DNA of 10,394 nt, from the NCBI GenBank assembly GCA_002315205.1, contig DCGH01000025.1:1-10394 (forward strand), read 5' to 3'. Within the stretch, counting starts at the first letter, position 1; each line of letters opens with the position of its first letter. Shown piece by piece: positions 1-6,099 of this stretch. The position numbers and the translations under genes were made by a program. The notes under the pieces are model-generated. The model saw only the letters and a list, made by a program, of their open reading frames with translations, was not told where the DNA came from and did not search any database. The DNA is from Erysipelotrichaceae bacterium UBA1783 (GTDB lineage: Bacteria; Bacillota_I; Bacilli_A; Erysipelotrichales; Erysipelotrichaceae).

Positions 1-450
1 GGTTGTGATGTTATTTGGCAGGTTGCTGGTGGTTTAGGTAACGGTGTTATCGAATCATGTTCAAATCATGCTGATGTATGGTGCGTTGGTGTTGACCAGG
101 ACCAGTATGTTCAGTTCCAGGATACAAATCCAACTTGGGCTAATACAATCTTAACTTCTGCTTTAAAGAATACTGATATCGTATTAGAAGAAGTATGTAA
201 GATGCTTATTGAAGGGACTCTTGATGCACAGATGGGTCAGAACGTTACTTGGGGTATCAAGGAAAACGCTGTAGGCTTAGCTGAAAATGATTTCTACAAG
301 GCTAACGTTTCTGAAGAAGTTAGAAATGCAATCGCTGAGACTTTAGCTAAGGTTGCTGCTGGTGAAGTAGAAGTTGTTGATACATTATTAATGGCTGACT
401 ACGAAAAGGAATGGCCAGTTGTTAGAGATGCTAACAGATTAAACAAATAA
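1..450 (+). CDS. BMP-family nucleoside ABC transporter substrate-binding protein, C-terminal part
   Basis: This is the last 149 residues of a BMP-family (Med/BmpA/NupN-like) extracytoplasmic lipoprotein that captures nucleosides for an ABC importer. The start lies outside the window, so the lipoprotein signal peptide and lipobox cannot be seen. The frame is open from base 1 to the TAA. Family-typical signs are the glycine-rich VAGGLGNGVIES near window residues 8-19, the VGVDQDQY motif near residue 30 (the region that forms the ligand site in this family), the conserved run TSALKNTD, and a late MGQNVTWGIKENAVGLAEN segment, the usual place for the G-x-x-x-G-x-V-x-L pattern. The ATPase and permeases of the same importer follow downstream after a terminator-like hairpin, which suggests the binding protein is made in excess over the membrane parts. 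The exact ligand (purine, pyrimidine or both) cannot be read from this fragment. Confidence 0.9.
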   Translation, partial: GCDVIWQVAGGLGNGVIESCSNHADVWCVGVDQDQYVQFQDTNPTWANTILTSALKNTDIVLEEVCKMLIEGTLDAQMGQNVTWGIKENAVGLAENDFYKANVSEEVRNAIAETLAKVAAGEVEVVDTLLMADYEKEWPVVRDANRLNK

Positions 451-481
451 TTAAGTTTAAACATAACAATTATTAGTTAAC

Positions 482-530
482 AAAAGCTTATGCTCTATTA
501 TTTAGAAATATTTAATAGAGCATAGCTTTT
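482..530 (+). terminator. Terminator-like hairpin after the binding-protein gene, probably partial readthrough
   Basis: Bases 482-500 pair with 513-530 (left arm AAAAGCTTATGCTCTATTA, right arm TAATAGAGCATAGCTTTT). This gives about 18 base pairs with one bulged base and a 12-base loop. The T run (527-530) is only four long and lies within the stem end, so termination is probably incomplete. The hairpin may also protect the 3' end of the upstream message. This fits the common arrangement in which a binding-protein message outnumbers that of its transporter. Confidence 0.7.
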
Positions 531-543
531 ATCATATATGCCA

Positions 544-601
544 CTTTCAGTGTGATTACTGTAAAGCAATAAGGATTGCTGTATAGTAATGACGGTGAAA
601 G
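544..601 (+). promoter_or_regulatory. Long imperfect hairpin in the leader between binding protein and ATPase genes
   Basis: Three paired blocks nest symmetrically: CTTTCA 544-549 with TGAAAG 596-601, ATTACT 555-560 with AGTAAT 585-590, and AGCAAT 565-570 with ATTGCT 575-580, closing on a four-base AAGG loop. The internal stretches contribute a few more pairs. It has no T tail, so it is not a standard terminator. It matches no riboswitch I know; the conserved core of the purine riboswitch is absent. It could be an RNA processing or stability element, a protein-binding leader, or a small dispersed palindromic repeat. The pairing is directly seen; the role is unknown. Confidence 0.5.
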
Positions 602-616
602 CCATCAAATAATAAT

Positions 617-647
617 TAGCGAAATACAATTCGTTAGTAGATAGGAG
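617..647 (+). promoter_or_regulatory. Small hairpin next to the ribosome binding site of the ABC ATPase
   Basis: TAGCGAA (617-623) can pair with TTCGTTA (630-636), 7 pairs including one G-T, around a six-base loop. It ends seven bases before the AGGAG ribosome binding site at 643-647, which is 5 bases from the ATG at 653. It leaves the binding site itself free, so any effect on translation would come from stacking or from rearrangement with the larger upstream hairpin. This is a weak structural observation. Confidence 0.35.
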
Positions 648-652
648 AAACA

Positions 653-2212
653 ATGGAAGAAACAATCTTAAAGCTTGACAAAGTGACTAAGGTTTATGGA
701 AACGGTGTTGTTGCTAACCGTGACGTTAACGTTGAGTTCAAAAAAGGTGAGATTCATTCCATTTGTGGTGAAAATGGTGCCGGTAAATCAACTCTAATGA
801 AGATGATCTTCGGTATTGAAAAGCCATCAAGTGGAACAATCACATACAAGGGTCAAGAAGCACATTTCAAGAGCTCTATGGATGCTATCAAGAATGGTAT
901 TGGTATGGTTCATCAGCATTTCATGCTGATTCCTTCATTTACTGTTGTTGATAATATTATCCTAGGCGATGAACCAAAGAAGGGTATTTTTGTGGATAGA
1001 GACGCTGCTACAAAGAAGTGTCAGGAATTATCAGATAAATATAACTTCGAAGTAGATGTAACTGAAAAGGTATCAACATTATCTGTTGCTAAAAGACAGA
1101 AGGTTGAGATCCTAAAGACATTATATCGTGATGCAGAAGTAATTATTTTGGATGAGCCTACATCAGTATTAACTCCACAGGAAACTGAAAAGCTATTCGT
1201 TCAGCTTAGAAGCTTTAAGGAACAGGGAAAAACAATTCTATTTATTTCTCACAAGCTTGAAGAAGTTAAGCAGATTTCAGATAAGATTACCGTTTTAAGA
1301 AGTGGTGTTACTAAGGGAACATACAGAAATGAAGAATTATCAATGCAGCAGCTAACAAAGCTAATCATTGATAGAGACTTAGAAAATGATATGACAGAAT
1401 TCAAGAAGGACGCACCTGTTTCTGGTAACGCTCTTGAAATCAGAAATCTTGTTATGCAGCACAATGGTAAGAATATTCTAGATGATGTTTCATTTGCTGT
1501 AAAGAAGGGTGAAATTCTTGGTATTGCCGGTGTTGAAGGTAATGGTCAGATTGATTTAGTTAAGGCTATCGTTGGTTTAAATGAATCAGATTATACTGGC
1601 ACAATTAGAATCAATGATAAGGAAGTTAATGATTTAACAGTTAAGGAAAGACGTAATGAAGGTTTAGCATACATTCCAGAAGACCGTATGGTTGATGGAA
1701 CAGCAGTTACTCTTCCAATCTATGATAATATCATTTCAACTTACTATGATAGAAAAGACATCAATGGTAAGATTTTAATGAATACCAAGGCAATCTTGAA
1801 GAAATCTGATGATTTAATCCAGACATTTGCCGTAAGATGTAAGGATAACGCAACAGAAATTGGCGCATTATCTGGTGGTAATATTCAGAAGGTAGTAGTT
1901 GCCAGAGAATATGAAACTCATCCAGGTTTAATGGTTGCAGAGCAGCCAACACATGGTATCGATATTGGTTCTGCTGAATTCGTTCATCATAAGCTAATTG
2001 AGTTAAGAAATGAAGGTGCTGGTGTATTACTGGTATCTGCAGACTTAAATGAGGTTATGGACCTATCAGATAGAATTATTGTTATGTTTGAAGGACATAT
2101 TGCTGGTTACTTCAAAAATGCCAGAGAGGTTACAGACCATCAGCTTGGTATGTATATGCTAGGCGCAAGCAGACAGTCTGCTGAAGAGGTTGGAGGTGCT
2201 TTAAATGACTAA
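653..2212 (+). CDS. Nucleoside ABC transporter, double-domain ATPase (NupO/RnsB-type)
   Basis: This 519-residue cytoplasmic ATPase powers the BMP-type nucleoside importer and carries two ABC domains in one chain, as in NupO and the sugar ATPases RbsA/MglA. Domain 1 has Walker A GENGAGKST (39-47), a Q-loop in MVHQHF (85-90), Walker B and catalytic Glu in IILDEPTS (164-171), and an H-loop in ISHKL (His200). Its signature is the degenerate LSVAKRQ (143-149). Domain 2 has the family's degenerate Walker A GVEGNGQ (293-299), a good signature LSGGNIQK (407-414), Walker B ending in AEQPT with Gln in place of the catalytic Glu (about 431), and no H-loop His (VSADL, 461-465). It is therefore probably hydrolytically weak, as is usual in this family. 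Start: ATG with AGGAG at 643-647. The last 8 bases overlap the first permease gene, so translation is coupled. Family assignment is firm; substrate is inferred from the family and neighbours. Confidence 0.95.
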   Translation: MEETILKLDKVTKVYGNGVVANRDVNVEFKKGEIHSICGENGAGKSTLMKMIFGIEKPSSGTITYKGQEAHFKSSMDAIKNGIGMVHQHFMLIPSFTVVDNIILGDEPKKGIFVDRDAATKKCQELSDKYNFEVDVTEKVSTLSVAKRQKVEILKTLYRDAEVIILDEPTSVLTPQETEKLFVQLRSFKEQGKTILFISHKLEEVKQISDKITVLRSGVTKGTYRNEELSMQQLTKLIIDRDLENDMTEFKKDAPVSGNALEIRNLVMQHNGKNILDDVSFAVKKGEILGIAGVEGNGQIDLVKAIVGLNESDYTGTIRINDKEVNDLTVKERRNEGLAYIPEDRMVDGTAVTLPIYDNIISTYYDRKDINGKILMNTKAILKKSDDLIQTFAVRCKDNATEIGALSGGNIQKVVVAREYETHPGLMVAEQPTHGIDIGSAEFVHHKLIELRNEGAGVLLVSADLNEVMDLSDRIIVMFEGHIAGYFKNAREVTDHQLGMYMLGASRQSAEEVGGALND

Positions 2213-3299
2213 GCCAAACCTAAAGAAGTATCTTTCTATTACTAATGAAAAGACATTTAACCTTGTAAAGATGCTAATCTCAATTCTTATTGCGTTAGCT
2301 ATTACATTTGTTATCTTATGTCTTATTTCTAAAGATCCAGTAAATGCGCTAGTTACTATCTTAATTGGTCCATTTAAGAAGGCTAGATATATGGGTATTG
2401 TAATTGAAAAAACAATTCCATATGCTTTCGCTGGTTTAGCTTCATGCTTACTATTCAAGGCTGGATTCTTCAACCTAGGTTGTGAAGGTATCTACCTAAT
2501 GGGTGGTGTAGTAGTTGCTGCTGTATCAATCAACGAAAAGATTGCTATTGCTGGTTTACATCCAGTATTATGTATCCTTGCTTCAGCAATCGTTGGTGGT
2601 ATATTAATGTTAATCCCAGCATTCTTCAAAGCGAAGTTTGATACAAATGAAATGGTATTATCATTAATGCTTAACTCATTATACGCTGGTGTTGCTGCAT
2701 ATATCGTAAGAACATTTATGCTAACAACAACAACTTCAACTTTAGGCTCTAAGGATTATCTTCCAACGGCATTGATTGGTTATATGATTGAGAAGTATCA
2801 TATTACAGCTTGTTTCTTCTTAGTAATCGCTATAACAATCCTTTTAGAGATTTTAATGAACAAGACAAAGCTTGGATATCAGATCAGATTATCAGGTGCA
2901 AATCCTCATTTTGCTGAATACTCTGGTATTAACGCATTTAAGCTATCAATGATGGTTAACTTCCTTGCTGGTGCTTTAGCAGGTATTGGTTCAGCTTGTC
3001 ATTTATTAACATTAACTACATTCTATATTCCAACCGTATCAGTTGTAGGTATCGGTTTCTCAGGTATGCTAATGAGTATGCTTGGTAAGAATGATCCAAT
3101 TGCAACATTAATTGCTTCATTCTTCATTCAGTATTTACAGGAAGGAACTTCAGTATTGTACTATACTGATACTTCTGTACCACCTGAAATCATCGCCGTT
3201 GTAGAAGGTGTAGTAGTATTATTAATTTCATCTCAGTACTTCTTAAGAGGATACAGAGAAAAGAAGTTATTAAAGGAGGGCTTAGCAAACCATGATTAG
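2205..3299 (+). CDS. Nucleoside ABC transporter permease 1 (NupP-type)
   Basis: This 364-residue integral membrane protein is one half of the channel of the importer. A short charged N-terminus (about 1-20) precedes roughly eight to ten hydrophobic segments, for example near 21-42, 70-86, 95-110, 115-140, 200-217, 245-268 and 328-343. Family marks are FNLGCEGIYLMGG (89-101), the counterpart of the usual FNIGAEGQ motif, then NEMVLSLMLN (148-157), and a cytoplasmic loop LGYQIRLSGANPHFAEYSGI (223-242) where these permeases contact the ATPase. Cys in NLGCEG replaces the more usual Ala. Ribosome binding site GGAGGT at 2192-2197 lies inside the ATPase gene, 7 bases before the ATG, and the start overlaps the ATPase stop by 8 bases. 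Length and position match NupP of Bacillus. Substrate specificity is inferred. Confidence 0.92.
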   Translation: MTKPNLKKYLSITNEKTFNLVKMLISILIALAITFVILCLISKDPVNALVTILIGPFKKARYMGIVIEKTIPYAFAGLASCLLFKAGFFNLGCEGIYLMGGVVVAAVSINEKIAIAGLHPVLCILASAIVGGILMLIPAFFKAKFDTNEMVLSLMLNSLYAGVAAYIVRTFMLTTTTSTLGSKDYLPTALIGYMIEKYHITACFFLVIAITILLEILMNKTKLGYQIRLSGANPHFAEYSGINAFKLSMMVNFLAGALAGIGSACHLLTLTTFYIPTVSVVGIGFSGMLMSMLGKNDPIATLIASFFIQYLQEGTSVLYYTDTSVPPEIIAVVEGVVVLLISSQYFLRGYREKKLLKEGLANHD

Positions 3300-4227
3300 T
3301 ATTATTAAAGGTGTATTCACATTAAGCTTCCTATTAGTTGTAATTCGTTTATCAACTCCAATTCTATTAGCTGGTATTTCATCTTTCGCAGCTGCATCTA
3401 CTGGTATTGGTAACATTGGTGTTGAATCTATGATGACAATGGCAGCCCTATTCTCAATTCTTGGTTCATATTGGACTCAGAGTGCTTTATTAGGTGTTGT
3501 TATTGGTTTAGCAGTTGGTGTATTAATGGCGTTATTAATGGCTCTATTCTCAATGAAGCTTGGAGCTAATCCTACATTAGTAGGTATCGCTTTAAATACC
3601 TTCGCAGACCCATTAGCTATCTTTATTCTTTACCTATTCACAGGTGATAAGGGATCAAGTGCTTCATTAGCAGTAAAGACATTAGGTAAGATTACTATTC
3701 CAGGTATTGATAGTATTCCTGTTTTAGGACAGATTTTATCAGGTCAGCATATTATTACATATGTTTGCTGGATTTGTTTAATTGTATTCTATATCGTAAT
3801 TTTCAAGACCCCATTAGGCTTAAGAATGAGATCATGTGGCTTAAATCCAGATGCAGCTAAAACAGCTGGTATCAATGTTCAGAGACTACAGGTATTATCA
3901 TTAGTTATTTCTGGTATCTTTGCAGCATTTGGTGGTATCTTCCTATCATTAAACTACCTATTAATCTTCTCAAAGAAGATGGTATCTGGTATGGGTTGGA
4001 TGGGTATTGCAGCAAATGGTATTGCTAGAGGTAATTATCTATTCCTAATCTTAGGATGCTTGATTTTCGGTGTATTCAGAGCGGTTTCTATCGTATTCGC
4101 TACATCATCAGCATTCCCATCAGACTTATTAACAGCTGTTCCTTATGTAGCCGTAATTATTGTAATTGTTACAGTTTCAATTTCTAACTACATCAAGGTT
4201 AAGCGTGGTAAGGTTGCTGAACAGTAA
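3292..4227 (+). CDS. Nucleoside ABC transporter permease 2 (NupQ-type)
   Basis: This 311-residue membrane protein is the second, shorter permease of the importer and should pair with permease 1. It starts almost directly in the membrane (hydrophobic from about residue 5). The family motif is NIGVESMMTMAAL (41-53), where these proteins usually have N-[IL]-G-x-E-G. The ATPase-contact loop is LGLRMRSCGLNPDAAKTAGI (175-194), and a glycine-rich segment MVSGMGWMGIAANGIARGN (230-248) corresponds to the family's conserved late loop. Positively charged residues end the chain (KVKRGK, 302-307). Ribosome binding site AAAGGAGGG (3272-3280) sits 11 bases before the ATG, and the start overlaps the previous stop by 8 bases, the same geometry as the ATPase/permease 1 joint. 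It is the last gene of the operon: a strong terminator begins 13 bases after its stop. Confidence 0.92.
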   Translation: MISIIKGVFTLSFLLVVIRLSTPILLAGISSFAAASTGIGNIGVESMMTMAALFSILGSYWTQSALLGVVIGLAVGVLMALLMALFSMKLGANPTLVGIALNTFADPLAIFILYLFTGDKGSSASLAVKTLGKITIPGIDSIPVLGQILSGQHIITYVCWICLIVFYIVIFKTPLGLRMRSCGLNPDAAKTAGINVQRLQVLSLVISGIFAAFGGIFLSLNYLLIFSKKMVSGMGWMGIAANGIARGNYLFLILGCLIFGVFRAVSIVFATSSAFPSDLLTAVPYVAVIIVIVTVSISNYIKVKRGKVAEQ

Positions 4228-4240
4228 AAAACAAAAAACA

Positions 4241-4272
4241 AAATCTCTAGACAAAGCTCTAGAGATTTTTTT
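4241..4272 (+). terminator. Rho-independent terminator closing the nucleoside importer operon
   Basis: Bases 4241-4251 (AAATCTCTAGA) pair perfectly with 4258-4268 (TCTAGAGATTT) around the six-base loop CAAAGC, followed by a run of seven T ending at 4272. An A-rich stretch lies before the stem. It begins 13 bases after the permease 2 stop and separates the operon from the nucleoside hydrolase gene. Confidence 0.9.
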
Positions 4273-4277
4273 ACAAT
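4248..4277 (+). promoter_or_regulatory. Possible promoter for the nucleoside hydrolase gene, overlapping the terminator
   Basis: A TAGACA (4248-4253) and a TACAAT (4272-4277) lie 18 bases apart, in the correct order and about 27 bases before the ATG at 4304. The hexamers are imperfect and embedded in the terminator stem and T run, where AT-rich matches are easy to find by chance. The hydrolase needs some promoter, or readthrough, because a strong terminator precedes it. Alternative: the gene is served by readthrough from the transporter operon. Confidence 0.25.
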
Positions 4278-4303
4278 AGAATAAATAGAAAAGGAAATTA
4301 TTT

Positions 4304-5233
4304 ATGAAAAGAAAAGTTATATTTGATTGCGATCCAGGGCATGATGACGTCTTTGCGATTTTAACAGCACATGCGCATCCTGAATACTTTGATATTTTAG
4401 GAATTACGACTGTTGCTGGAAATCAGACGGTAGAAAAGGTCACTAATAATATTTTAAATGTTGAAGAATATGTTGGATTAGATTATCCAGTTTCAGTTGG
4501 CTATGATGCACCGTTAGTAAAAGCCCCAGAGCCTCAGCCTTTAGCACATGGTGAGTCTGGTTTAGATGGCTTTGTCTTTAATCCTCATCACAAGCAGGTG
4601 ACTGGAATGCATGCGGTAGATTTTATTAAAAAGCAATTGGAAGAAAATGATTTAGTAACTATTATTGCTTTAGCTCCATTAACGAATATTGCGGTTGTGG
4701 TTAAGACCTATCCAGAGCTTTGCAAAAAAATTGAAGCTGTTGTATTAATGGGTGGTGGTATTGGTAGAGGAAACATTCAGACAATGAGTGAGTTTAATAT
4801 CTATCATGACCCTGAGGCAGCAAATATTGTATTTAATAGTGACGTAAAGGTTGTGATGGCACCACTTGAGGCTTGCAGTGCTGGTGATATTTATCTAAAG
4901 GAATTCGAAGCCTTCAATAATGAAGGACATGTTCAGAAAATGATATATGGCTTAGCTCAATTCTATAGCCAATATGCTGTGCAGAGAAATTGGGAAAAAA
5001 CATCGATCTTTGATGTTTTACCAGTTATTTATTTAATGAAGCCGGAAATCTTTGAAACCGTTGAGATGAATGTTGATGTTGAACTAGATGGAAAGCACAC
5101 CAGAGGTATGACCGTATGCGATGGTCGTTTAGGTATAGAGCTAAATGAGCATACAACTACAGTAATGACTTCTGTAGATAGAGATGAATTTATCAGAATA
5201 TTCATTGAAGCAATCAAGTCATATGATGCATAA
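4304..5233 (+). CDS. Nucleoside hydrolase (inosine-uridine preferring type, IUNH family)
   Basis: This 309-residue cytoplasmic enzyme hydrolyses the N-glycosidic bond of ribonucleosides to give ribose and a free base. The N-terminal calcium and catalytic motif DCDPGHDD (8-15) is intact, with Asp10 the expected general base and Asp14/Asp15 metal ligands. HGESGLDG (82-89), ALAPLTNIA (122-130), MGGGIGRGN (149-157) and the ribose-binding EFNIYHDPEAA (163-173) follow in the usual order. The late motif is SIFD (234-237): Asp237 fits the last metal ligand, but the preceding residue is Phe where the inosine-uridine enzymes have a catalytic His. Purine-specific enzymes of trypanosomes have Trp there. 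Base preference therefore cannot be assumed. An A-rich, weak AAGGAA ribosome binding site sits about 8 bases before the ATG. The gene lies directly downstream of a nucleoside importer and would process its cargo. Length is normal for the family. Confidence 0.92.
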   Translation: MKRKVIFDCDPGHDDVFAILTAHAHPEYFDILGITTVAGNQTVEKVTNNILNVEEYVGLDYPVSVGYDAPLVKAPEPQPLAHGESGLDGFVFNPHHKQVTGMHAVDFIKKQLEENDLVTIIALAPLTNIAVVVKTYPELCKKIEAVVLMGGGIGRGNIQTMSEFNIYHDPEAANIVFNSDVKVVMAPLEACSAGDIYLKEFEAFNNEGHVQKMIYGLAQFYSQYAVQRNWEKTSIFDVLPVIYLMKPEIFETVEMNVDVELDGKHTRGMTVCDGRLGIELNEHTTTVMTSVDRDEFIRIFIEAIKSYDA

Positions 5234-5235
5234 AA

Positions 5236-5261
5236 AAGAGCTACAGTAATCTGTAGCTTTT
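5236..5261. terminator. Bidirectional terminator shared by the nucleoside hydrolase and yjjW genes
   Basis: Bases 5236-5246 (AAGAGCTACAG read with its preceding A run) pair with 5251-5261 (CTGTAGCTTTT) around the four-base loop TAAT. One pair is G-T. On the + strand the T run is TTTTCTT. On the - strand the A run at 5232-5237 reads as a T tail. The stem starts 2 bases after the hydrolase stop and ends 1 base before the stop codon of the convergent yjjW gene, so both operons end on the same hairpin. Confidence 0.85.
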
Positions 5262-5262
5262 C

Positions 5263-6099
5263 TTATACAATTTTTGTTTTGATTGCGCCATGAGCAATAG
5301 CAAGCTGTTCCATTTCCTTTAATTCATTATCACTAACGATACCTCTGCCACAAACCTCTAATCCATTGGCTCTTACACCAAATGGACGATATTTAATCAG
5401 CTTGTAGATGCATTCATCTTTAATGATTTCAGAAATACCAGTGACGGTTTTAATGTTTTGCGAATGGTTATTCAATAAAACAGTGCGAACCTCATATAGC
5501 TTATGATGATTAATAAGATATTGAAGATTCTTTAAAACAATATGATTGTTACTTCCAGTGATCATTTTATGGAAGCTGGAATCAAAGGCTTTCACATCAA
5601 GCATAACCATGTCGGTTTGTTCCATTAACTCTGGCATAGTTTCGTAGTCATGACAGCCATTAGAATCCAAGAAGCAGGTCAAGCCTAGCTTATGAACCTC
5701 TTTAAATAACTCCGTTAAAAATTCTGGGTGATTGGTACATTCACCACCGCTAACAGTAATTCCTTTAATAAATGGTTTTGCTTTGCGAATATGAACCATC
5801 ACATCCTCGACAGTCATATTCTTGATTTTTGGAGATGCCATATGCTGACAGGTTTTGATACATGTGTCACATTGAACACATTTTTCACTATCCCATACTA
5901 CCTTTTTATCTACAATACTTAATGCGCCAACAGGACAGGAAGTAACACATTTTCCACAATGGACACAGTAGTTAATTGTCTCAGGATTGTGACAATATAA
6001 GCATCTGAATGGACAAGATTGAAAGAAAATAGAGGTCCTGTTGCCAGGACCGTCTACATTTGAAAACGAAATGATTCTATTTACCGGTGCACTGATCAT
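5263..6099 (-). CDS. yjjW: YjjW-family glycyl radical enzyme activating protein (radical SAM)
   Basis: This 278-residue radical SAM enzyme would use S-adenosylmethionine and a [4Fe-4S] cluster to place the glycyl radical on its partner, YjjI, encoded just upstream. Visible features in order: VDGPGNR (15-21), the radical SAM cluster motif CPFRCLYCHNPET (Cys29, Cys33, Cys36), then an inserted ferredoxin-like domain with two four-cysteine sets (Cys45, 48, 51, 55 and Cys74, 77, 80, 84), typical of glycyl radical activases other than that of pyruvate formate-lyase. The SAM-binding VSGGEC (116-121) follows. The C-terminal LIKYRPFGVR (234-243) is also typical. Length matches E. coli YjjW. The ATG lies 23 bases inside the 3' end of yjjI with only a weak purine-rich site (GAAAG) before it, so translation is probably coupled to yjjI. 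The reaction on YjjI is inferred from family and pairing. Confidence 0.92.
   Translation of the reverse strand: MISAPVNRIISFSNVDGPGNRTSIFFQSCPFRCLYCHNPETINYCVHCGKCVTSCPVGALSIVDKKVVWDSEKCVQCDTCIKTCQHMASPKIKNMTVEDVMVHIRKAKPFIKGITVSGGECTNHPEFLTELFKEVHKLGLTCFLDSNGCHDYETMPELMEQTDMVMLDVKAFDSSFHKMITGSNNHIVLKNLQYLINHHKLYEVRTVLLNNHSQNIKTVTGISEIIKDECIYKLIKYRPFGVRANGLEVCGRGIVSDNELKEMEQLAIAHGAIKTKIV

Noticed and set aside
531..652. Purine riboswitch in the leader of the transporter ATPase
   Set aside because: The position and nucleoside context invited it, but the conserved junction sequences of the purine aptamer are not present and the hairpin at 544-601 is a single long arm, not a three-way junction.
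1249..1464. Open frame on the - strand inside the ATPase gene
   Set aside because: It lies wholly within a strongly supported gene, has no recognisable motifs and no ribosome binding site; it is a shadow of the + strand coding pattern. The same applies to the - strand frames at 1761-1952, 2201-2473 and 5029-5217.
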